Positions 35,408 to 40,877 of a stretch of 40,877 nt of DNA are shown in pieces. The position numbers were made by a program, and so were the translations under genes. This DNA comes from Betaproteobacteria bacterium (lineage in GTDB: Bacteria; Pseudomonadota; Gammaproteobacteria; Burkholderiales; Gallionellaceae). Under the pieces are notes generated by a model. The model had not been told where the DNA came from, did no database searches, and saw only the letters and a list, made by a program, of their open reading frames with translations. Within the stretch, counting starts at the first letter, position 1, and each line of letters begins with the position of its first letter. Location: contig JAIOPT010000010.1 in assembly GCA_021413765.1 (NCBI GenBank), positions 1 through 40,877 of the forward strand. Direction: 5' to 3'.

Positions 35408-37080
35408 TGCTGCAAATGCGCGTCAGTATTATATGTTGCGCAAGGCGCGCTTTAGTATCGGCATTTTTTTTTGCATCGCTCAGCGCACAGTCAGCTCATG
35501 CTTTATTCATAGGTGAAATCGAAATTATCAGCAGGGAAGGAGAACCTCTGCTCGCGTATGTTCAAATATCCCCGACAAGACCTGACGAAAAAATATCTGC
35601 CACCTGCTTTTCATTGACGAAGGCAGGGGGCGGCCCCGTGCAAGAAGGGCCAGACTTGTCAGCTGCAAAATTGGAACTGGAAGGAAGCAAAAATATTGGC
35701 CAACGAATTAAAATTTCCACAGCGGCCCCAATCAATGCGCACTTGCTGACGTTCCAGCTAAAAGCGCGCTGTGTCTCGAATGGTCTAATTATCCGCGAAT
35801 TCAATCTCGAATTGAAACCAGCGAGAAACCCGTTATCCTCTCAGGCAGAGAGCTTCTCGGCGCCAGCGGAAAAAATTATTGTGGATGACTTTCAAAAGCC
35901 AGATGAAAAAAGTGTTCTACGGAAGCCTGATCTGAATGGCTCGGTTCGTGCGGGATATTTCAGCTCGTCGCGCAAGCTGGATGGGAAAAATGATTTGGGT
36001 ACCGGCTCGGTATGGCTTAAAGCTACACAAAATATCGGGGAGGACATTTCCCTAGTCGCTAAGGGATGGGTTCGAAACGATGAATCTTATGGGTCTTTGA
36101 AAAAATTACAAGAGGGATATCTGAACTTCAGTTCCGGAAATGTGGATTATCGAGTCGGCAGACAGATCATAGTATGGGGACGTGCAGATCGCTTGAATCC
36201 AACCGACAATCTGACACCACGAAACTTCACTCTGCTAACTCCGGAGGAAGATGATCAGAGAATAGGATCGTTGGCAGCGAAAGTAACTTATCACTTACAT
36301 GACAATTCGCTGACCGGCATATGGCTCCCTGATATGAATCCCAATATTTTTCCTGTCACTACAACGCCGGGAATTTTTTTTACTCAACACATTCCTAATA
36401 CTAACCGAATTGCACTCAAGTTCGATCGAAGTGGAGGTGATGTGGATTGGTCAACTTCTTACTATAGTGGGCTGGATCTGAATCCTGACATTGCCATTGG
36501 AGCAGCAACCACATCTGGAACAAATTTAATATTTAATCACAATCACATCCGAGTATTTGGAATGGATGCCGCTACGGTCATTGGGCGCTATGGATTGCGT
36601 GCTGAAGCTGCATACACTTGGACAGCTAACACCGGTGTGAGCGACTTTCTGATCAAAAAACCATTTCTCTACATGGTGATGGGAGGTGATAGAACTTTCT
36701 TCGATTATCTTAATGTCAATATCCAATATTACCTCCGCCATGTTACAAATTATTCCGATCCACAGGCGATAGCCGATCCTCTCCTGCGAACAGTCGCGGT
36801 TCAAGCAGCTGCGCTATGGAACCAGTTCAGCCGCTCTCAGCATGGGATAAGTGTCCGGGTCAGCAATAAATGGTTTAATGAAACGCTGGAAGGCGAAATC
36901 GCTACTGTCGCCTCTTTTGGACTCAGCAATTATTTTATAAGGCCTAAATTGGTATATGCCTTTAGTGACAACGTGAAAGGATCGCTTGGCCTGGATATTT
37001 ATCGAGGAGAAAGTAATACGTTCTTCGGTCGGTTACGGGACAACTCGTTGTTATTTGCGGAGATGAAATACGGCTTCTGA
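35407..37080 (+). CDS. Outer-membrane beta-barrel protein with FimV-like N-terminal domain
   Basis: This 557-aa protein has a signal peptide ending SAQSAHA (about residue 32). Residues about 33-135 (FIGEIEIISREGEPLLAYVQ onward) resemble the N-terminal domain of FimV-type proteins (LGxLxVxSxLGEPLxA). Residues about 165-557 are a porin-like barrel made of alternating amphipathic strands, with GRQIIVWGRADRLNPTDNLT as the best landmark, resembling the DUF1302/alginate-export type barrels often encoded beside MMPL exporters. The C-terminus ends in ...MKYGF, the terminal Phe expected for outer-membrane insertion. Its ATG overlaps the exporter stop by one base, so it is translationally coupled and is the probable outer-membrane exit or receptor. 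Confidence 0.82.
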   Translation: MLQMRVSIICCARRALVSAFFFASLSAQSAHALFIGEIEIISREGEPLLAYVQISPTRPDEKISATCFSLTKAGGGPVQEGPDLSAAKLELEGSKNIGQRIKISTAAPINAHLLTFQLKARCVSNGLIIREFNLELKPARNPLSSQAESFSAPAEKIIVDDFQKPDEKSVLRKPDLNGSVRAGYFSSSRKLDGKNDLGTGSVWLKATQNIGEDISLVAKGWVRNDESYGSLKKLQEGYLNFSSGNVDYRVGRQIIVWGRADRLNPTDNLTPRNFTLLTPEEDDQRIGSLAAKVTYHLHDNSLTGIWLPDMNPNIFPVTTTPGIFFTQHIPNTNRIALKFDRSGGDVDWSTSYYSGLDLNPDIAIGAATTSGTNLIFNHNHIRVFGMDAATVIGRYGLRAEAAYTWTANTGVSDFLIKKPFLYMVMGGDRTFFDYLNVNIQYYLRHVTNYSDPQAIADPLLRTVAVQAAALWNQFSRSQHGISVRVSNKWFNETLEGEIATVASFGLSNYFIRPKLVYAFSDNVKGSLGLDIYRGESNTFFGRLRDNSLLFAEMKYGF

Positions 37081-37094
37081 TTGAACAGAGGAAT

Positions 37095-37316
37095 ATGCGA
37101 ATACTAAAGCTCCCCGAATGCCTTGCTTCGATGGTATTGAAGGCCATGCCATTATTTGCAGAAGCACAAGAAAAAAATGAGTAAGTCCTGATATCGCGTT
37201 TTGATAGCAGAGCCTGCATTTATGAATACTTCCTTCGGCTTGAGTTTCAAGATGAACTTACTACGTTACCACTCGCGCAACGCGCGGAATCAGTATTTCT
37301 CGATGATGAAGATTAA
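37095..37316 (+). pseudogene. Possible broken small reading frame downstream of the barrel gene
   Basis: A GAGG sequence precedes ATG 37095, which opens a 29-codon frame ending at TAA 37182. The same frame then continues, with protein-like composition (YEYFLRLEFQDELTTLPLAQ then RAESVFLDDED), to a stop at 37316. A single stop therefore splits a 74-codon frame. This could be a decayed short gene or coincidence. The rest of the 278-bp gap before the convergent GAF gene holds nothing else recognisable. Confidence 0.25.
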
Positions 37317-37358
37317 GAGTGGAAGTTATTTAAAATTTAGAGTGTAGACCCTAAATTG

Positions 37359-38168
37359 CTATGGCTTTATTTTATTAGCAACTTTCTGCAAGGAGAGCGT
37401 GTTGACTGTCATTTTCGCTATTTTCCGTTCTTTTCGCTTACTGTGTTGTTGCAAGTTATCACTTAATTGGCTGATAATCTCTGAAGCTGCACTGATAATT
37501 TGATTTGAGCCGAATCCTCCTCTGGTCATTTCTTTGTAGAAAGATTTTGCATATATTTTTGCTATTTGATCAGGATTGTGCAAAACGTCACCCAAAGATG
37601 CATCAATATTATTTTGGACTTCTTGGGCTAGTGCCAGTTGAGCAAAGCGCGAATTCAGAATGCTTTGCAATTGGATTGACTGGATCGATTTACCGATGAA
37701 TAAAGCAACCACATTGAGAAGATTCAAGTCAACCAGATTGAATGCACAATCAGCCATGTGACCACTTATGTTAACTACTCCTACAATGTGCCCACTAATG
37801 CTGATAGGCGAAGAAATCAGGCTTTTACCTGGATCACTTGCATGTCGAGCAAATTTTGCGAACTCCGAGCAGTTAATATCTTCAATCAACAAAGATTGCC
37901 CGGTTGCAATCACATAGCCAGCAATACCCTCGCCCTTCCCTATCAATTCTTTGAAAGCAGCAGCTGGCATTGAGCCGTAGCTAGCGCAAACACTCATGAA
38001 CAAATTGTCGGACTTGCCATCATTGAGCAACATGATTGAGCAGTTTCTGGCGCTCAATATTTTTGCTGTCATTTCCGCGAGTTGCGCGAGGTTATCATTT
38101 AGATTGCCCTTTTCTAAAAAACTGGACAAATCCTGAAGCCTGATCAACTGAGTTTTCACATCATTCAT
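37359..38168 (-). CDS. GAF-domain protein
   Basis: This 269-aa soluble protein has a GAF domain at residues about 25-170. Landmarks are ILSARNCSIMLLNDGKSDNL, GKGEGIAGYVIATGQSLLIE, SSPISISGHIVGVVNISGHM and FNLVDLNLLNVVALFIGKSI. GAF domains bind small ligands or chromophores and usually sit in signalling proteins. Here no catalytic output domain follows; the C-terminal 90 residues are helical and basic (QHSKRKERKIAKMTVNTL). It may be a stand-alone sensor or partner of a kinase elsewhere. An AGGA lies about ten bases before the ATG. It is convergent to the barrel gene, so a link with the exporter cluster is uncertain. Confidence 0.84.
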   Translation of the reverse strand: MNDVKTQLIRLQDLSSFLEKGNLNDNLAQLAEMTAKILSARNCSIMLLNDGKSDNLFMSVCASYGSMPAAAFKELIGKGEGIAGYVIATGQSLLIEDINCSEFAKFARHASDPGKSLISSPISISGHIVGVVNISGHMADCAFNLVDLNLLNVVALFIGKSIQSIQLQSILNSRFAQLALAQEVQNNIDASLGDVLHNPDQIAKIYAKSFYKEMTRGGFGSNQIISAASEIISQLSDNLQQHSKRKERKIAKMTVNTLSLQKVANKIKP

Positions 38169-38309
38169 TGTGAGATTATCCTCATCTCTACTATATTAAG
38201 CAGTCAAGTAGCCCACTTTTTTACTGATCCAAGCACAGAAATAACTAACAGTTTAATTGTCTGCATTGTCCAAGACAGCGTATGCATTAATCGCAAGATG
38301 TCCACTTAA

Positions 38310-38580
38310 GAAATAGGGAGTGCTGTCCGGTTACGAGGAGCCACCTTTTTTTGTGCAAATACTGGGCTCTTTACATATCTCGCTGCTCACCCCGTTACGC
38401 CACCTCTATCCACGTTATACTCGTCAAGCCAGCAATTTGTCTGCGGGCTTCCTTCAGATTCCATCTTGCGATGGGCACCCTTACAGTTCAATTAACATTT
38501 CCCCTTGCCGGGTTTGTAGAGGGCTTTCACCACTGACCACCACGTCAGTCAAGTTGCACTTGCGTGCAACGCGTCATGCT
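38310..38580 (-). ncRNA. Group II intron-like structured RNA remnant, no reverse transcriptase
   Basis: On the minus strand this segment folds into at least two stems capped by GNRA tetraloops: GTTGCAC-GCAA-GTGCAAC (38553-38570) and CCATC-GCAA-GATGG (38461-38474). It contains GTGGTGAAAGCC, GGAATCTGAAGGAAGCC and CTGGCTTGACGAGTATAAC, a series that I recognise as typical of domain I of bacterial group II introns (GAAGGAAGC...GACGAACA). No maturase/reverse transcriptase frame and no clean domain V were found, so it is probably a truncated copy, and the boundaries are approximate. A rightward reading frame here is the antisense of this RNA. Confidence 0.5.
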
Positions 38581-38591
38581 TATGCACCAAC

Positions 38592-38620
38592 AAAAAAAGC
38601 GACCAATGGCCGCCTTTTTT
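38592..38620 (-). terminator. Rho-independent terminator of the ppiC transcript
   Basis: On the minus strand, GCGGCC-ATT-GGTCGC (one G-T pair) is followed by a run of seven T, 14 bp after the ppiC stop. A-rich bases on the other side make it potentially bidirectional. Confidence 0.8.
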
Positions 38621-38633
38621 CAATTAAATTGGA

Positions 38634-39419
38634 TTATTCAATCTTTGCTTTGGCGCGCATATCAACGATTGCCTTCTGTATGGTTTGTTGTTGCAGGCGT
38701 TGCATTATGTTCGCTTTCACGTCCCGGTAAGAGGGGAACTTGAAATCACGCACATCTTCCTGCTTAATCAGATGCCAGCCAGCATCAGATTTTACTGGCG
38801 CACTCACACCACCTTTTTTCAAATTTACCAGAGCGTCAGCAAACGTCTGCATGAAATTGCCTGGCAGAGCCCAACCAAGAGATCCACCCTTGTCGCGCGA
38901 ACCCTGATCTAGGGAGTGTTTTTTTGCCAGATCCTCAAACTTGGCCCCTTTTTTTAGTTGAGCAGCAATAGATTTCGCTTCACTTTCATCTTTTACCAAA
39001 ATGTGACGCGAATTGTATTCCTTGCTTCCGGTGGTTTGTTTGACGTTTTCATATTCCTGCTTGATTGAATCTTCGCTAATTGGATGGTTTTTAAGATAAC
39101 CCTGTAAAAATGCATTTACAAGTACGGTCTGTTTGGCTAGCTCAAATTGGCTAATGGTTTCAGGTAGTTTATCCAAGCCTTGTTTTATCGCGTCTTGCGC
39201 CATTATCTCACGGTTGATTAATTCCTCTTTAATGGCAAGACGCATCTCCGGGGAATCCATTTTACCTTGCGAAGCGGCAGCCTTGACGTGCATGTCCACG
39301 CGTGCTTGCGGGATGATGACGCCATTCACTACTGCGGCAGGTTTTTCTTGCGCATAAACCTGATTAATTACAAGCACAGAAAATAGAGCGATAGCGGCAA
39401 GTTTTGAAGATTTCAGCAT
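38634..39419 (-). CDS. Periplasmic peptidyl-prolyl cis-trans isomerase, parvulin type
   Basis: This 261-aa periplasmic foldase has a Sec signal ending NQVYAQ (about residue 24). A SurA/PrsA-like helical N-terminal domain (VVNGVIIPQARVDMHVKAAA) follows, then a parvulin domain at residues about 130-225: YNSRHILVKDESEAKSIAAQ, KKHSLDQGSRDKGGSLGWAL, and the closing SDAGWHLIKQEDVRDFKFPS. It is expected to help outer-membrane or secreted proteins fold by proline isomerisation. GAGGA precedes the ATG. It is the last gene of the leftward block bolA-yciI-yciB-msrB and lies 34 bp after bolA, a linkage seen in several betaproteobacteria. A clear terminator follows. Confidence 0.94.
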   Translation of the reverse strand: MLKSSKLAAIALFSVLVINQVYAQEKPAAVVNGVIIPQARVDMHVKAAASQGKMDSPEMRLAIKEELINREIMAQDAIKQGLDKLPETISQFELAKQTVLVNAFLQGYLKNHPISEDSIKQEYENVKQTTGSKEYNSRHILVKDESEAKSIAAQLKKGAKFEDLAKKHSLDQGSRDKGGSLGWALPGNFMQTFADALVNLKKGGVSAPVKSDAGWHLIKQEDVRDFKFPSYRDVKANIMQRLQQQTIQKAIVDMRAKAKIE

Positions 39420-39453
39420 TGTTCAGTCCTCGTTGAAAGTTTAAATAAAAAAA

Positions 39454-39744
39454 TTATAGTTCTTCTGGTGTATAGGCAGCAATGGCCAGTGCATGAATAT
39501 CGTGCTTCATCATGTCTCCCAGAGCAGAATATACCATACGGTGCCGTGTCAGAGTAGGCTTGCTGGCAAACTGCGTGGACACAATCAGGAGGCGGTAATG
39601 TCCGCCACCCCCACGCGCGCCAACGTGCCCTGCATGCTTGTGACTATCGTCGGCAATCTCTATTTTTGTAGGTTGAAGCGCCGCAAGGAGGGCATTCATC
39701 TGATCTATGCGGTTATTTGAATGATTGGTTGCGGGATGGTTCAT
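39454..39744 (-). CDS. bolA: BolA-family protein
   Basis: This small 96-aa protein has the class II KH-like BolA fold. The N-terminal helix [20 protein letters not shown] is followed by [20 protein letters not shown], in which the conserved histidines for Fe-S binding with monothiol glutaredoxins are visible. The conserved helix [18 protein letters not shown] and the strand [12 protein letters not shown] end it. Family members act with glutaredoxins in iron-sulfur trafficking and in morphology or stress control. Its start overlaps the yciI stop by 4 bp, so the two are coupled. Confidence 0.95.
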   Translation of the reverse strand: MNHPATNHSNNRIDQMNALLAALQPTKIEIADDSHKHAGHVGARGGGGHYRLLIVSTQFASKPTLTRHRMVYSALGDMMKHDIHALAIAAYTPEEL

Positions 39745-40043
39745 GTTGGAAATACTTTCTTAAATGGTTTGACCAGAATTTGCGCATATATCCCAGCGAC
39801 CATATAGGGGTCAGCCTGAGCCCATATTTCTGCGTCCTCAAACGTAGCAAATTCTGCCACTATCAAGCTACCGGAAAAACCCGCAGCGCCGGGATCCATA
39901 GCATCTACATTTGGGAAAGGGCCAGCTAGAATTAAGCGCCCTTCGTTTTGTAATGTCTGTAGCCGCGCTACGTGTGCGGGGCGTGTTGCCAGACGTTTTG
40001 TTAAACTGTCAGGTACATCATGGCCGATAATGGTGTATAGCAT
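39741..40043 (-). CDS. YciI-family protein
   Basis: This 100-aa protein has the ferredoxin-like YCII fold: the start [20 protein letters not shown], the conserved [20 protein letters not shown] with the family's His, and the closing [20 protein letters not shown] (WxxxDPY). The biochemical role of YciI proteins is not settled. The family has a conserved His-Asp pair resembling that of haloperoxidase/isomerase-like dimeric barrels. The ATG directly follows the yciB stop, and its own stop overlaps bolA by 4 bp. The yciB-yciI neighbourhood is conserved in many proteobacteria. Confidence 0.93.
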   Translation of the reverse strand: MLYTIIGHDVPDSLTKRLATRPAHVARLQTLQNEGRLILAGPFPNVDAMDPGAAGFSGSLIVAEFATFEDAEIWAQADPYMVAGIYAQILVKPFKKVFPT

Positions 40044-40586
40044 TTAGTTACTTTCCTTCTCTTCTTGCTCGTATTTCGACAGCACCATTGCTTGCAGCAG
40101 CACGAATACTAGCATCATTCCGGTGGCACCGAAGAGTTTGAAATTAACCCATGCATCTGTAGAAAAGTTAAATGCAACATATAAATTTACAACGCCGAGT
40201 AGGACAAAGAACAGACTCCAGCCCAGGTTGACTTGATTCCATACCTTAGTTGGAAGCGTAAGTTTTTCCTTCAGTAGACTATGCATCAGGTTCTTTTTTA
40301 AGAGTAGGTTGGAGCCCAACAGTATGGTGGCGAACACCCAATATAGAATAGTAGGTTTAAATTTGATGAATGTCTCATCATGAAGAATTAGTGTCGCGCC
40401 ACCGAATACGGCAATGATGGCAAAGCTTACCCATAGCATGGTATCTACCTTGCCGTGCCGCCATTTAACCCACCCAATTTGAGCCATAGTGGCGGCAATC
40501 GCAGTGCCCGTGGCAACATAAACGTTGAACATTTTGAAAGCGACAAAGAATAGGATAACGGGGAATAGATCAAATAGTAGTTTCAT
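40044..40586 (-). CDS. yciB: Septation protein A / inner-membrane-spanning protein YciB
   Basis: This 180-aa inner-membrane protein has five or six helices. It starts MKLLFDLFPVILFFVAFKMF, the family's most conserved segment, and has LFFVLLGVVNLYVAFNFSTD and WVNFKLFGATGMMLVFVLLQ in the second half. YciB interacts with cell elongation and division proteins and affects envelope integrity in E. coli. The open frame includes a GTG two codons upstream (40592), but I prefer the ATG at 40586, which gives the standard MKLLFD start. It lies 24 bp after msrB and abuts yciI. Confidence 0.94.
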   Translation of the reverse strand: MKLLFDLFPVILFFVAFKMFNVYVATGTAIAATMAQIGWVKWRHGKVDTMLWVSFAIIAVFGGATLILHDETFIKFKPTILYWVFATILLGSNLLLKKNLMHSLLKEKLTLPTKVWNQVNLGWSLFFVLLGVVNLYVAFNFSTDAWVNFKLFGATGMMLVFVLLQAMVLSKYEQEEKESN

Positions 40587-40610
40587 GGTCACTTGATTAT
40601 GTAGGGAAAT

Positions 40611-40877
40611 TTATTCTCGGTCTAGCGTCAGAGTGGCGGAGTTGATGCAGTAGCGAAGTCCTGTCGGTTTCGGGCCATCTTCGAATACATGGCCAAGATG
40701 GGCGTCACAGCTGCTACATAGAACTTCCTTGCGTTGCATACCATGACTGCCATCTATTTTCTCGGTAATGCTGTCAGGCAGGTGCGGTTGCCAGAAACTG
40801 GGCCAGCCGCTGCCGGAGTCGAATTTCACTTCTGAATCGAACAGTGCGTTACCACAACACACACAGCGATACAGTCC
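40611..40877 (-). CDS. msrB: Peptide-methionine (R)-S-oxide reductase, 5' end outside window
   Basis: This thiol enzyme reduces methionine-R-sulfoxide in damaged proteins. Eighty-eight residues are visible and the frame stays open to the right edge, so the N-terminus is missing. The conserved blocks are [20 protein letters not shown] with [27 protein letters not shown], and the catalytic [11 protein letters not shown] (Cys of RYCIN). Two CxxC pairs (CVCC, CSSC) form the structural zinc site. It is the first visible gene of the leftward yciB-yciI-bolA-ppiC run. Confidence 0.95.
   Translation of the reverse strand, partial: GLYRCVCCGNALFDSEVKFDSGSGWPSFWQPHLPDSITEKIDGSHGMQRKEVLCSSCDAHLGHVFEDGPKPTGLRYCINSATLTLDRE

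Larger units (their letters stand above)
38169..38633. other. Intergenic stretch between the GAF and ppiC genes
   Basis: This 465-bp stretch contains the group II intron-like RNA remnant (about 38310-38580, minus) and the ppiC terminator (38592-38620). Beyond these I see no gene. Confidence 0.5.

Noticed and set aside
23445-37080. Exosortase, EPS synthesis or PrsK/PrsR genes inside the PEP-CTERM region
   Set aside because: None of the frames in this region shows exosortase membrane motifs, glycosyltransferase or histidine kinase/response regulator features; they must lie elsewhere if present.
38320-38730. Rightward 136-codon frame containing a protein-like SNLSAGFLQIPSCDGHPYSS segment
   Set aside because: It is the antisense of the group II intron-like RNA and then runs into ppiC; short proteins with this segment in databases are most likely annotation artefacts of the same RNA.

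Overview
The window looks like chromosomal DNA of a betaproteobacterium, most plausibly a Nitrosomonadales/Gallionellaceae-type organism. This rests on gene order and protein style: surE-pcm-nlpD, a ppiC-bolA-yciI-yciB-msrB block, a purL/hslR pair, and a PEP-CTERM/exosortase-associated region. It is an inference from recognised families, not a database match. No tRNA, rRNA, CRISPR array or intact transposase was seen.

Left part (1-5360): housekeeping genes. The 5' part of an NAD(P)H-hydrate dehydratase gene runs off the left edge. It is followed by purL (large single-chain FGAM synthase) and a small S4-domain RNA-binding protein (hslR). Next comes an accessory block (5576-14907). It holds a leftward RND tripartite efflux operon (adaptor, HAE1 pump, TolC/NodT channel) with a divergent LysR regulator, then a GNAT acetyltransferase, a Sel1-repeat protein and a VIT1/CCC1-family membrane protein. 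The pump proteins and the AT-richer composition suggest that this operon was acquired.

Middle part (15285-20940): a tightly overlapping stationary-phase/repair cluster surE-pcm-nlpD, with a radical SAM gene where rpoS sits in gammaproteobacteria, then a ZIP-type metal transporter and rimO. Between 21109 and 23147 lie a small conserved hypothetical gene, an AT-rich orphan ATP-grasp gene and a decayed ihfB-like gene.

Right-centre (23445-37080): the most interesting region. It contains the PEP-CTERM system TPR lipoprotein prsT (flanked by REP-like inverted repeats), a SAM methyltransferase, two divergent copies of the PEP-CTERM/exosortase-associated LuxI/FeeM-like acyltransferase, a PEP-CTERM protein, a ThiF/E1-like adenylyltransferase, an MMPL/RND exporter fused in frame to a LolA-like domain that keeps its own signal peptide and ribosome-binding site, and an outer-membrane barrel with a FimV-like N-terminal domain. 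Two sigma-54-like promoters with the same TGGCATG half-site precede the second acyltransferase and the PEP-CTERM gene. I propose that these genes make and export an acylated small molecule or surface lipid tied to the PEP-CTERM envelope programme; no exosortase gene lies in the window.

Right end (37359-40877): a GAF-domain protein, a short group II intron-like RNA remnant with two GNRA-capped hairpins, and the conserved leftward block ppiC, bolA, yciI, yciB and msrB, the last cut by the right edge.
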